From: Mercurialis annua | Taxonomy: Eukaryota > Streptophyta > Magnoliopsida > Malpighiales > Euphorbiaceae | Direction: 5' to 3' | Assembly (NCBI RefSeq): GCF_937616625.2 | Contig: NC_065576.1 | Span: forward strand, 5,148,501-5,212,500 | Length of the DNA: 64,000 nucleotides | In this document: positions 22,391-35,069 of the stretch, piece by piece | Layout of the letters: each line of letters starts with the position of its first letter | Numbering within the stretch: position 1 is the stretch's first letter | Position numbers and translations under genes: made by a program | Notes under the pieces: generated by a model | The model's input: the letters and a program-made list of their open reading frames with translations, nothing else | Database searches by the model: none | Told to the model about the DNA's origin: nothing

Positions 22391-24239
22391 CATATATATA
22401 AAATAAGTTTTCAGATATTAATTGAAAATTAATATATAATTATTATTTTAGTTACTGAATTAGGTAATAATTTTTCAATTTCTTTTTTCATTTGTTTTCC
22501 TTATTAGTTGGAAGACCATGAAGTTATTATATTTTGAAATTTTCTGTTCAAGCCATTTAATCATTACCGCAATATATAATCTTAACAAATTAATATTATG
22601 TCAAGCCTTCTACCAGCTAATTTCATGTCACTCCATGTGGGGGCATGTGTTCAGTTAAACTTAATCCGGTTTTCTAATGACAAATAAATTAAGAGATTAC
22701 GTTAATCAATCATCAATTTGAAACAAAACTAAAATTAATCATCATCTTTACTTTATTTTATTTGTCTCTTTTCAAGTACATGTTCTTAGTTTTTTTATTT
22801 ATATAAGATAATAAAATCTCCGACATTTTAACCAATATTACATTAAATATGATAATATTAGTAGTTTATTGACTGATGGGTTGACGTTGTAATGATTTGG
22901 TACCATTATTTGCATATTATTTATAGAATTAGTTATATTGGTCGTATATCCGTGATAGCTCGAAATTATACTATTAGTATTTTTTTTTATGAATTATATT
23001 ATACTACTAGTTTTTCAAATGATTTTTATTTTTTTATAAAATATAATTTAAATAAATTATAAAATATATAATTGATAGGTCATTATTAATAGTTATAATT
23101 AATTATTTTAAAATAAGTTAAATTTAGAAATAAATAATTTTGTAAAAAAAGATTTTATAAATTGAGAACTCGTAAAACATAAAAAATTATGAATTTAAAT
23201 ATGTTTGTATTTTTATATTAACACTAATTTTTTTAAAAATAATAATTATTTAATACAAAAAATCATTTAATTTTAAAATAATAATTTTTATAGTAAAAAA
23301 ATGAATAATTTATAAATTGGAAACTCATGAGAATAAAAATTAATTTAAAATTTAATAAACTTATAAATATAATAATTTTTAAGATAAAAATAATTAAACA
23401 TGATTTTTTATATTGATTGAGAGCTTATAAGAATACACATTAGTTTTAAAATTAACTAATTTCAAATTAATAATTTTTATTATAAAAAAATAAAGTTTGA
23501 AATTCGTGAAAATGTTCTATGTGAATGATAATTTTTTTAGAAACAATAACTTTTGCAACAAATATTACTTTATTTAAAAAATAACACATTTTATAATAAC
23601 AATTGAACATAAAAATTAGATAAGTAAGATATACAAATTGCAAAGTTTTAAAATAATATTTTTTAATTAATTTTTTAATAAATTATAGTAAAATATAGTA
23701 AAAATTAAAATTAATTTTTTTATACAGATTAAAAATCATGAGGCGCTCTAATAATAATAATTTTATAACAAATGTGATGTTTTAAAAATAATAATTAAAT
23801 AAATAGTTTATATTAATTAAGTTTATGAATATTTTTTGTTAATAATAACTTTAATAATAAAAATCAAAACTTATAAATGAAATAAATTGTTTATATAAAT
23901 TAAAATTTATGAGAATTCTCAATTCTTTTCGGTGCCTATGATAATCCTCTACTTTAGAATTCATGTTTGTAAAAAACTATTCAAAAACCCTAATTTAATC
24001 TAAAGTTGTTTAATTGATTCATCAAGTGATTTTAGAAAATTTAAGACATCTCTAATTAAATTCTATAATAGAATGTGGTCTTACTATAAAGAGTAAATCA
24101 ACTCTAAACAAACTCTACAAACTTACTATATATTAGAGTTTTTTTTTTGCTCTATATATAAAGTTTCACTATTCATATCTTTATGATAATTTTTTTTATA
24201 ATTTCTAACTTTATAATTACTTATTTAAGCCATTAACGT
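22391..24239. other. Very AT-rich intergenic DNA
   Basis: No gene or bounded element seen. Similar phrases (AAATTGAGAACTCGTAAAA, AAATTGGAAACTCATGAGAA) recur between 23155 and 23920, which suggests an old, decayed tandem repeat. Confidence 0.5.
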
Positions 24240-24256
24240 TATTGATTTAGACAATT

Positions 24257-24429
24257 TTTTTTTTTTTTTTTTTAGTAAAATTTTGGAGACAAGAAATCAT
24301 AAACGCACCCGAGCATCTCAACTAGGTTGACACCCTCTTAGCGTATGAATCATTTTCCTCTCTACCAATCAATAAATAGAAAAATTAAAATACAAAATTC
24401 GGATACAATCACTTAAGTGAATATTTTTA
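24257..24429 (-). mobile_element. Poly(A) retroposon (SINE or 5'-truncated LINE)
   Basis: On the minus strand the element ends in a run of A (T run at 24255-24273 on +). It is flanked by a 17-bp direct repeat beginning TATTGATTTAGACAA (24240-24256 and 24430-24446). This is the hallmark of target-primed insertion by LINE machinery. The body contains GAGATGCTCGGGTGCG; a clear tRNA-like box B is lacking. Confidence 0.85.
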
Positions 24430-24446
24430 TATTGATTTAGACAATT

Positions 24447-25435
24447 ATATCATATAATTGAATATATATTAAAATGTTATAAATTCTATAATTTCATATT
24501 TTTATTATTATATTTTTCTATATATGACTTATAAGAAAATTATGTAATTAATTTAATAATAATATTAATATATAAATTAATAACACCATATATTAGACAA
24601 ACAACAATATTTTAATAAATTAGACAAATGATAGTACTTTACGGAAAGACGTCAACAATTTAGTTTCATGTGAATGGCTTCCACCTCCAGGAATATTAAA
24701 TACTTTAATGAATATATTTGATTTCAATAATTTTTTGCTCAATACCGAAAAATTAAGAATAAAAATGCCCATATTTTATTCCGTGATGATTTAACTGAGT
24801 ATTTTAGGAGAAATTTATTGATTCCGAAGATTGGTAAATAATTATTGCTTTTATTATTTATGTTGTATTTTTTTAATTATTTTCATGTAATGTTTTTTTA
24901 GTGTGCGTTTATTTAGATCTAATTTTAAATCTATATATTAAAAAGATTAACATTTATTTGATTTGATTAAGTAAAATTTAGCTACTTTATGTTGTTATAT
25001 AGTAAAATATATTTATTTCAATTTTTATTTCTAATAAAAATAGTTGCTTGTAAAAGTTTAAATATAAATATAAATTATTAAGACAATAAATAGTATAGTA
25101 ATAAGTATAAAAAATATGGCGAGGATATTTTTTAGAATTAAAGATATAATTTATGGTGGAAAATAACTAATTTTATTTTTAAATTTATATTTATCTGGTC
25201 CTTTTTTCAGATTTTTTTTATTTCAATAGGTTTTTATACGTATAAATTTTTATTTGTTTGATCTCTTTTAAATTCAGTCTCATGCGCATTACACATCGAG
25301 TCTAGTGCGTGTCCTTTTTTTAAAGGGATCAAAATATTCCAAATAAACTAAATATGGAAGAAATAAAGTCAATAATATGAAAAAAGATTGGATAAATAAA
25401 ATTTTAATAAAACATGGTTTAAAGATTGGTTTAGC
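24447..25435. other. AT-rich intergenic DNA
   Basis: No gene or bounded element seen. Confidence 0.5.
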
Positions 25436-25444
25436 CATTATATA

Positions 25445-26423
25445 GGCTGATAATCATCAACGGTTCTCGACCTTTACCCTAAACTTCCGTAAACTTCTTA
25501 TACTTTCAAAAGTTTTCCTAAACCCCCCAATTTTTATGGCGGCGCCATTCACGGTCCTTATGGACGAAAATACCCTTACAAAAAAAACTGGCGGCTGGCG
25601 GCGCCACGTCATCTGACATGTCATAAAAAAATGAAAATCCCAAAATACCCTAAAATAAGCTGATCAAACCAAAACTCAACCATATTCGATCCAACCAAAC
25701 CAAAATCTAATCAAACTAACCAAACCACCATCCACCCACCGTCGGTACAGTCACCGGTCGTCATCTCCGGCGACCGTCTGTTCTTAAAACAGATCTGGAA
25801 ACCCAGATATGTTCTAAGAACAGATGATCTGTTCTAAACAGATTCGTCTTCTCAGGCGAACTGAGAAGACACGTTCACCTTCTCAGCTTGTCTGAGAAGA
25901 CGGTATTCGTCTTCTCAGACGAACTGAGAAGACGAACGCGTCTTCTCAGTTCGTCTGAGAAGACGAACGGATCTGTTCTTAGAACAGATCTGATTTCCAG
26001 ATCTGTTCTAAGAACAAATGTGAAATCTGTTCTTGAAGAACATATCACAATCTGTTCTTGAAGAACAGATGGTGGTGACCGGAGGTGGTGGCCGGACCGG
26101 CGGCGGTTGTTGGCCAGATGATTTGATTAGGTTGTTTTGGATTTGGTTAGATTAGATTATGGTGTTTTGGTTTAATTTTAATTCGGTTAAATTAAGGGTG
26201 TTTTGTGGTTTTTGAATATTTTTGGATTTATGATGATGTGGCGCCGTCAATTTTTTTTGTTTTGCGCCGCCAGCCGCCAAATTTTTTGTAGGGATATTAT
26301 CGTCCATAAGTACTGTGAATAAGCGCCGCCATAAATTTCGGGGGGTTTAGGGAAGTTTTTGAAAATATTGGGAGTTTACGAAATCTTAAGGTAAAAGTCG
26401 AGAACCGTTGATGATTATTAGCC
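25445..26423. mobile_element. Foldback Mutator-like element with a palindrome-array core (element B)
   Basis: 979 bp. The ends GGCTGATAATCATCAACGG and CCGTTGATGATTATTAGCC are inverted repeats flanked by a perfect 9-bp duplication CATTATATA (25436-25444 and 26424-26432), as for Mutator-like elements. Long arms carry CTAAACTTCCGTAAACTTC-type sequence, then GCGGCGCCAC. The centre is an array of palindromes. No transposase or other protein is encoded, so it would depend on a transposase from elsewhere. Confidence 0.93.
25783..26068. repeat. Palindrome array (core of element B)
   Basis: Four palindromes of the form GTCTTCTCAG...CTGAGAAGAC lie at 25846-25870, about 25876-25901, 25909-25933 and 25940-25964, spaced about 30-33 bases. 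Palindromes of the TGTTCTTAGAACA and TGTTCTTGAAGAACA type bracket them on both sides. CCGG-rich DNA lies just outside (25755-25780 and 26074-26107). Confidence 0.9.
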
Positions 26424-26432
26424 CATTATATA

Positions 26433-28750
26433 TCATTTGAATCTAAATTCAAACATAGTGCTGCTAGATGAAATGGCAGTGGTACCAACCATCCATCATA
26501 AAATGGCTTGTTCTTAAAAGTGAAGAACATTCAAAATTGAGATGCTTAAGAAATGGTAACAAAATAGAAATATAGGAATCAAATAAAGTAACCTAGTTGT
26601 CCCACCTAACAAACAAGCTGTAACTATATTTTAGAAAAGTCTTTTTTCTTCTTTATCAATCAAATCCTTTTTATTAATAGAAAAGTCTGATGATTAACAG
26701 AAACATTATTAAACAAAGAATCACACAGATTACGTCCACAGTTAAGCAAATTATATTCCAAATTATAATATATTTAAATGTAGTTCTAAGCACTCCAAGT
26801 CCAAAGTATTAAATTTTGTAGATTGTTTCTATGGATCATCAAACCTTTTTAAAACTTCAAATTTAGCCTCATTTCAATAAGTATATGTCGAATATATCTA
26901 ACTAAATTTATTTATAAACAAATAGTAATAATTTCATAAATATTATAATTTGTTAAAATATTTTTAAAAATACTTACTGATTTTTTTTATTGTAAACTGC
27001 AGTGACGAAGTCAAACCGTAATTTAAAGTAGATCACAGTTTGATTCTATTTTTTTTTTCAAAAATACCATATCCTACTATGAAAATAGATTTTAGTGTTT
27101 ACTTTTTAATTTAAATGAATACTATTGAATATTGATGAAATTACAAAGTTTGGTTACAAATAAAAAAATTGTTTTTATGCAAAAATAGACGAGTGTATAC
27201 AGTTATTTTTTTTAATTAGATTAAAATGACATTATTTAAAAGATTGACTATACTCGCTTGGTTGGGGATATATAGGAGAGGGAAGTTGTATTTCCCGAAA
27301 AAATAGCAAAATTTATTTGCTTGGTTCAATTTATACATTATATTTTTCGGAAATTTAAATGTTTGACTTCCCTTTAAATAGAAAAGTATCTTCCTTAACA
27401 AAATCCAAGGAAGTAGAACTTTTCTAACATTTTTGTTGTATTTTTCTAATTTAGCCTTAACTCCTCCTTTTTCTTTTTTCTTTTTCTAATATTCATATAA
27501 AAAGTAATTTTATTTACTTCAAAAAATATACCTATTTTATTTATAATTATTATCTATAATAAAATTAAATATTTTTTTATAATTTTATATTATGAAAAAT
27601 TAAACTAAAAAAATTTAATTTTCAAATTTTAATGTATAAAAACTCTCCCAAATAGTACTTCAATCGTAAAATAAGAGTTAATAAGCAATGATTAAATTAT
27701 TTATTGCTCGATTTAAAAAAAATTGTTTAACAATATAAAAATTATTAAAGAACATTTATGTTTTTTAATTAAAAATATAGTATATTATATTAAAATCAAT
27801 TTCGTACTTTCTGGAAAGTAAAAATCGAAATAAGCAATATTTATTAAACTTTCTGAGAAGTTAACTTCTCGGAAACTATACTTTCCGGAAAGTTATTCTT
27901 CTGAGAATTGCTATAAAACAAAACAAGTGAGGCCTAATTCGAAAAAGGTTGAGCATTATTTAGTATATACTTCAATAATTACAATTTCTTTCTTTGGCCA
28001 TCGTTTACTATTTCTTAATAGTTCGTCCATAGCTAACAAAATCATATTCCAAATTAAATATATCTTGCATATAATATATTCTTCAAAAATTGTAATCATT
28101 CTCTTTTAGCCATCACTTACTATTTCTTAATAGACATACTTTTACAATATGCATGCTAACCCCTTCTTCTCCTTGTTTGTTAAATATACATGGGAAAAAA
28201 GGGAGATTGTCTTCTCTCCTCATTTTTTTTCATGACAACCTTTCACTTTGCATAATAGGATCTTTTTATTTCTTTCTTACTATAATTTTTTATGAAGATT
28301 TCTAATTCATATGCATTTATTATATATTTTATGGTGGAAAATTCAAAATTGCCTATTGATTTTTTTAATTAATTTGTGTCCGTTTATTTAGTAATTTTGA
28401 AAAAAATTAACTAAAGAAAAAATGTTTTACTTAATTCTCATAAATAAGTGAGGAATTATGAGATATAGTCATCGTTTTTCTCTCTGTTTCTAACAATGAT
28501 GGAAATCATAGACGACCGACCTTTTGTTGCTTAATCATATAAATTCCGTCACCACTTTCGTTACTATTTGTCAAAAATTGTCACCAATTATCAGAAATGT
28601 AAAAAAAATTCACATCAATCCGTTTTGATCATTATGTTTCTAATACGTTTCGAATAATATGATGGATTACAACCCGTCATTAAAATTTATGACTGGTTCA
28701 TTAATTTTCAGTAGTATAGTTTATTTTAGTTCTCTTTCATCCCTTTATCT
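26433..28750. other. AT-rich intergenic DNA with a palindromic patch
   Basis: No gene is supported. The segment 27217-27910 has recurring TTTCCGGAAA/ACTTCTCGG motifs, noted separately. Confidence 0.5.
27806..27908. repeat. Cluster of short palindromes (TTTC-CGGAAAG type)
   Basis: CTTTCTGGAAAG, then ACTTTCTGAGAAGTT immediately against AACTTCTCGGAAACT, then ACTTTCCGGAAAGT. These form a chain of hairpins, likely the end of an inverted-repeat transposon; related phrases occur at 27290-27420. Confidence 0.5.
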
Positions 28751-28928
28751 TTGATGGATTGGGATTCTCTCAAATTCATTTTAACTTGAGGGGGTCATGT
28801 TCATAATCTACACCGTTCATTATAAAATGATCGGTATAGATTAATTTGATTAAAATTGTGTTTTTTTTATCTACACCGTTTATTTTGTAATGAACGGTGT
28901 AGAACACGAACATAATCCCAATCCATCT
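28751..28928. mobile_element. Small inverted-repeat MITE
   Basis: 178 bp with inverted ends GATGGATTGGGATT and AATCCCAATCCATC, inner inverted repeats CTACACCGTTCATTA, and a 7-bp direct repeat TTTATCT outside (28744-28750 and 28929-28935). The superfamily is uncertain, possibly hAT-like. Confidence 0.65.
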
Positions 28929-28935
28929 TTTATCT

Positions 28936-31209
28936 ACAATTACCCTTACATCAAGAGGTAGCTAGCATTTGGCAATGATAAGAATCATTAATGCATTATC
29001 AATATTAATTAATTAATTAATCATGTCACGGCATTGCTATTTGAAGTCAAACTTCACATTTGTCTTCTCCAATTTGGATATGCTCATTGATGCAATTAGA
29101 ATATTATGCCTACGGATTTTCATAAAATGACATCTTCACATTTTGTCTAGTTTGAAATTTGAATATATATAATTTTTCAGAGCCGTGTAAAGCCTTTTCT
29201 TTTATATATTATTTGGAATCATTAACAAATACAACTGGAAATGGTGATTTTTTTATTATATAGTTTTCATGTCAATCATTAGTAATATGCCTAAATAATT
29301 GGTGTAATCTTAAAGCAAAACATCGCCACGGCTCATACATTTTGTGGTACCATTTCTCCACCTATTGTAGTTACCATAATATGCAATGATTTCAACTCTC
29401 AATAGCATATGTCCCATTTATGTGCAACCTACACATTTAGCATTTTATAATTTCAAAATATAAATTACATTAACAATGGTGATATAAATAAAAGTATACA
29501 TATTAAATTCTTAGTAATCAAATAAGAATATTTAGATTATATGTAAATGATCCTATGTATAGTGTATATAAATTTTATATCGATAACTATTTTTCTATAC
29601 ATATAAAAAAAGTTAATATCAAGAGCTGAAATAGAGGTGGAGCAGTAGGGCGGCGGTCCGCTTACTCTACCACCATCATTTATCTTTTTTTTATTATTAT
29701 TAACTAGTGTCGCTTTACATATTTCACACGTGTCTTGTAGTGTGACTCGTCAACTAATTATATTTATTATAAATTAGAAAAATTATATTTACATTTAATT
29801 AATAATTATTTTTATAATTGAAAATTGTGTTTAAATATGAAATATCAAATAATTATTAAAATATTAGTTAATTAAGAATATTTTATTTTATTTATGGAGA
29901 ATATAAATAGAAAATATCAAATAATAATTAATTTAGTAATTTATTAGAAGTAGTTTATTTTAATTAAAATTGAAATTGATTAAATAAAAGTTAAAATTAT
30001 TAAATAAGGTAGTGTATTTTAGTTAGTACTCTAGCAGTTATCTTGACATAGAATTGTAAATAGTTTATTTAAGTTAGTACTCTAACTTTAATAATTATCT
30101 TAATAGATTTCTAAATAATAATTATATCTGATAAATTAAAAGGACATTAGTGTAAATGTGCTTGTCTCTCCCCCCCTCCCCCATTCCTCGCCCCATCCGT
30201 ACTTTTATATATGGTATAGATATGTCATTTTATTTATACAACCAATCATTGATTTTTATTTATCTTATTTAATGATATATAAATGATTAAATTACAAAAT
30301 TATAAAATACTTTTCTAAATTTTGAAATTTATTTTACATATTTAATCTAATATTGAATTTATCTAGTCACATATACTTTCTCTCTTAAATCATTCTTTCA
30401 ATAAAAAAAATCTATCAATTAATAATTATAAATAATTTTTCTTTTTTCGACAGAATGTTTATACTGGAATTGATGGAAAATGATTTGTAACTTTTTTCAA
30501 AACTCATAAAATCGTAAAATTCAACTCTCCCTCATAAATAAAATAATCATCATAATACTTTTTAATTAAAATTTCAGTCATTTTCTTCAAATTCCACTAC
30601 TAGTTAATATGTAGACTTTATTTAGTTATAGAAGTATGCAAGAAGCAACCTTAACGTGTGCTACGATCTAGCTAGTCATCTCTTCTCTTGATCTAGCTAA
30701 TTTTCAAGGTGCATATAAATTCTTAAGGCGCTTTTCTATAAATAAAATTGCAAGTTCAATCTGTACTTATATATATAATTATTTAATATTTTATCTCTCG
30801 TAAAATAATTATCTCGATGAGATTAATTTGTTTAAGAAAAGTTTAAAAATATTCTCAAAATTAAAATTCATCTAAAATATTATATGCATCCTATAAAAAA
30901 AAGCTACTATTTTACTTTGGACCACGTTTTTTTGAGATTGTAAAAGAACTTTCACAAAAATAGTTATAACGTAGCTTAAAATCATTTGGACAAAGAGAAA
31001 GAAAGAGATTTGCGCAAGAAAACAAAGGCGGCCATGTCATCGATGTCTTTTTCATGCTATTACATTTAGTCTTTATAATAATGCATGTTTTGGCTGTCAA
31101 AAAAGATTCTAATCCAACTATAATGCATTTCTAAACTTTTTTAAAAGAACTAAAAAATCGAAGGTGAGACTCTCATATTTAATTATAACGTTTCTATCAC
31201 TAAATTATA
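28936..31209. other. AT-rich intergenic DNA
   Basis: No gene is supported. Small GC-richer patches at 29635-29670 and 30160-30200 have no recognisable content. Confidence 0.5.
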
Positions 31210-31743
31210 ATTGTGAGACCTGCATATGGCTTGATGTGCATCTATCGGTTTAATTTAATATCTAACCGACTGAAACTGACCAAATCAAAACTTATCAAAA
31301 TGTCCGCACTAAACCAAATAACAATAGTACAAGTTCAAATTGAAAATGAACTAAACTAAACTGAATTATTTAATTTATTTAGTTTGGTTTATTTTGGTTA
31401 TTAATATTTTTAGGAATATTTTTTCTTTATTTAAATTTTATTTGAACACTAAATTATTATTGCTTAAAAATAATTTCATATATAATTACTAACATATATA
31501 TCAAATAATTATCAGTGAATGTACACGTTTATATTTATATTAAATTTCTTAAAACTTATCATTAGATTTTTATTCGGCTCTTTAGTTATTTTAGTTTTAA
31601 AATTGTTCAAGTAGAACCGAAAACAAAACAAATTAAACAATTGCAAGAATAGAAATCAAACCAAACCACATTTTCGCAATGACCGAACCGCCATTCTTAC
31701 AACTTCTGTATACTTCGGTTTGATTTTTTGATGGCCAACCCCG
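31210..31743. repeat. AACCGAA/CAAACCAA-type dispersed repeat upstream of the peroxidase
   Basis: Left sequence (TCGGTTTAATTTAATATCTAA, AACCGACTGAAACTGACC) and right sequence (AGAACCGAAAACAAAACAAA, CTTCGGTTTGATTTTTTGAT) show the repeated AACCGAA/TTCGGTT composition of a common plant transposon-derived repeat, inverted about an AT-rich middle. It ends immediately before the peroxidase TATA box. Confidence 0.45.
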
Positions 31744-31747
31744 TTAC

Positions 31748-31757
31748 TATATATATA
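31748..31757 (+). promoter_or_regulatory. TATA box of the peroxidase gene
   Basis: TATATATATA about 100 bases upstream of the start codon, placing the transcription start near 31780 and giving a leader of roughly 70 bases. Confidence 0.6.
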
Positions 31758-31849
31758 CACATGTTATCTAAAATAGTATACTCACTCAGTTTATTAAGCT
31801 TAAGCTTTCTTTTTGAGAATAATATCAAAAGAAATAACTAGTGCTTTTG

Positions 31850-34800
31850 ATGATGAAGTGTCGTCGTTTCAATCTTGTTCTTGTGTTTTATATTTCTCTC
31901 AGTTTCTTTTTCTTGTCTGATCATACAATATCAGCTCAACTCAAACAGAATTACTATGCAAATATTTGTCCAAATGTGGAAAATATAGTAAAAAGTGCAG
32001 TTCAAAAGAAATTTCAGCAGACTTTTGTCACTGTTCCGGCTACCATCCGTCTCTTTTTCCACGATTGCTTTGTCCAGGTTTTTAAATTAAATCTTTTATT
32101 TGTTTGAGAAATTTAATTAGTTTATATATAATTATTAAAAAAGTAATTAAAATTTGGTATGTTTTTGCATGAATTGATATGATGTAGGGATGTGATGCTT
32201 CAGTTATAGTTGCGTCCACATCGAATAACAAAGCAGAGAAGGATCATCCTGATAATTTGTCGCTGGCCGGAGATGGATTTGACACGGTGGTCAAGGCTAA
32301 AGCTGCGGTGGATGCCGTCGCCGGTTGCAGAAATAAAGTTTCCTGTGCTGACATTTTAGCCATGGCAACTAGAGATGTCATTGCTCTGGTCAGTTTTCTT
32401 CTATTACCTTTTACAAGAATAATTACGGTTAATTGATTCTAGATATATTTAAACTATTGCTTTATTTAATTTTGGTGATCAAACTTTAGTTCGTTTTATT
32501 TTGATTATTAATTTTTAGTTATGTTTCAACTGAGGTTTTCTGTCGGAAAATGCATGTGTAACGGTCAATTTTATTTATTTTTGGCTGAAATTTTTTAACA
32601 TATGAATAATTTGGTTTAAAAATTTCCCGCTGAAATTAAAGTATATAATAAATTGTCAGACAAAAATAAGTAAAAACTAATTGCCACATGGAAAATATAG
32701 GCAAAAAATGATTGTCATGTATGCAATTTTATCTAAATTTTTTTTTGGTTGAAATGAAATTAAAATCCAGTAACCAAAAGAAAACGAATCAAAATTTGAT
32801 CATCAAATTAAAATAGGGCGACAATTTAGAGATCCCGAAATCAATTGCTTCAAAAATACTTAACAGTACATTGCATGAAAATGTAAACTCCAAAATGACT
32901 AAAAAAAGAAAATTATCACAAAAAAATAGAGCATAAATACAAAATTTCATCAAAACTAAGAATCTGATAAATTTTCGTGCAATATAGATTGATATTTTAA
33001 CTCAATTAGTGCTGAATTTATATTTTAAGCTATCTATTTTTGTATTAGAAGTGATTAACTTTGAATTTCTAAATTTTCTAAAAATTTCATAAATTTTAGC
33101 ATATATATGGAAAATTAGTTGTTAATTAAGTTGCTTAATTAACTTGATATGAATGAAAATTGCAGTCAGGTGGACCAGCATATAGTGTTGAATTAGGAAG
33201 ATTGGATGGTCTAAGCTCAACTGCTGCTAGTGTTAATGGCAAATTGCCTCAGCCAACTTTTAATTTAAATCAGCTTAATTCTTTGTTTGCTGCTAATAGG
33301 CTCTCCCAAACTGACATGATTGCTCTTTCAGGTATGTTATTAATTAGTAATCATTTTTATTTTATGTCATTTTATAATATGCTTTTATAAGTTTACCACA
33401 AAAGTATTATTATACTTATACATGACATTATTTATAACATGATTAATTAATTAATAGATTTATGGTTTGTGACAAAGGATGTCTTGTGGTGTGGACTTCG
33501 ATCAATTTAAATATTCCAAACTTAATAATTGAAAAATGATGATCATCCTTTATGAAATGAGAATTTTAAATACGATTTTGTTTTAGTCAACTGATGTTAT
33601 TGTGTTTCCTATTATAAGATGCATATCGTACTTTGTAGGTCCCATTTGACACGTATATTTGGTAAGTTCGAAAAATTATTGAGTAAAATTTAGTTACATT
33701 TTTTTAAAAAAAAATAAATTTAATTACATTTTTTTAAAAATAAATTAATTACATTTTTTTAAAATAAATTTAATTACATTGATCTTCTTAAATTTTTAAT
33801 TGCATCAAATTTAAAAAAAATCAATTATTTTAAAAAGCATATTTAATTACTACAAAGATAAAGGGTATAATTATTTTACTTTTATTTCTTAATTAAGTTA
33901 TAACACGATCATCGAAATATTTATATTAAATATTGAATTAAAATTTTAACAATTTTTTAAATGAAATATTGACGAGTCATGCGAATGTTGAGTATAATAT
34001 ATTTTAGTATTTCATGATTAACATATATATCAAATTATATATATATATATATGACTTAGAAAGAGTTTTTTCTCAAAGTAATTGCCAAAAAGTTACAAAT
34101 TTTAGTTTTTTTAATAATTTTAAAACGGATTTTCAGATTTAGCAATTATTATTTTTGATAATTATGGAAAGGCAAATTCTTATGGAAGAAATTGAACCCA
34201 CGATTTTGACAGTTTGCTACCCACCGTGTGTACCTTTGAGTGATAACTTGTTCGTTTGGATTTGGCAATTTAAAATATGAATTATTAATTTTTATAATTC
34301 GAAACACCGAAGAACCTTTTGATAAAAATATGATACTACAAACAGTGAACTCACCTAAACATTTCTCAATTTAAAATTATAAAAAAAAAAAAATTCCGTC
34401 TAAATTATTATAATTATAAAATTTATAATTAAACCTTTTGTGGCTATTAAAAATTACACTTCTGTGATGGTCAAAGATGAACTATACTATCGTTGGTTTT
34501 AACAATTTCAATTTTCCGCAGCGGCACACACCCTTGGATTTTCTCATTGTAGCAAGTTCGCCAATAGAATATACAATTTCAGCCCTTCAAACCCAGTGGA
34601 CCCCACACTCAACAAGGCCTACGCAACTCAGCTACAGCAGATGTGCCCAAAAAATGTGGACCCCAGGATAGCCATCAACATGGACCCCAACACACCCAAT
34701 AAATTTGACAACGTGTACTTCCAAAATCTCCAGCAAGGCAAGGGCCTTTTCACTTCGGACCAAGTCCTCTTCACTGACCCTAAGTCCAAGCCCACTGTTG

Positions 34801-34928
34801 ATGCATGGGCCGGAAACTCTCAGGCTTTTCAAAATGCATTTGTGGCTGCAATTACGAAACTGGGCCGGGTCGGAGTCAAGACTGGTCGGAATGGGAATAT
34901 TCGTCGAGATTGTGGAGTTTTTAATTAA
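31850..34928 (+). CDS. Class III (secretory) peroxidase, four exons
   Basis: A haem peroxidase of the plant secretory family, using hydrogen peroxide to oxidise phenolics in the cell wall. The exons are 31850-32077, 32188-32388, 33166-33331 and 34522-34928, all with GT/AG introns, giving 333 residues (family usual about 320-350). The three-intron layout is the ancestral one. Residues 1-29 are a signal peptide, so the mature protein begins QLKQNYY. The distal site is [10 protein letters not shown] with R67 and H71, followed by GCDAS across the first intron. The proximal haem ligand is H201 in [13 protein letters not shown], with SAAHT where SGAHT is usual. The start is the ATG at 31850; a second ATG follows at once. 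Cysteines expected for the disulphides (C40, C73, C78 and the C-terminal RRDCGVFN) are present. From memory it is closest to Arabidopsis PER35/PER73. Confidence 0.95.
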
Positions 34929-35030
34929 AATTGAAGTATTTGAAAATAATAGCAATTTCAGATTTTGTTCACTTTCACACACCTTAAAAAAGGGAATTTA
35001 AATTGTAAATTTGATCATTTCTAAGGGTGG

Positions 35031-35062
35031 AATAAATAATATGTTTATTTTATGGGAATAAA
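35031..35062 (+). terminator. Likely polyadenylation region of the peroxidase
   Basis: AATAAA at 35031 and again at 35057, about 100-130 bases after the stop codon. Confidence 0.5.
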
Positions 35063-35069
35063 TGATGCA

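Noticed and set aside
31521..31530. GTACACGTTT as a root-hair cis element in the peroxidase promoter
   Set aside because: The base before CACG is A rather than the G or T the consensus requires, and it lies in repeat DNA.
31841..31849. Upstream GTG at 31841 as the peroxidase start
   Set aside because: Plants start at ATG; the ATG at 31850 gives a normal signal peptide.
34632..34982. 116-codon minus-strand open frame
   Set aside because: Antisense of the last peroxidase exon.
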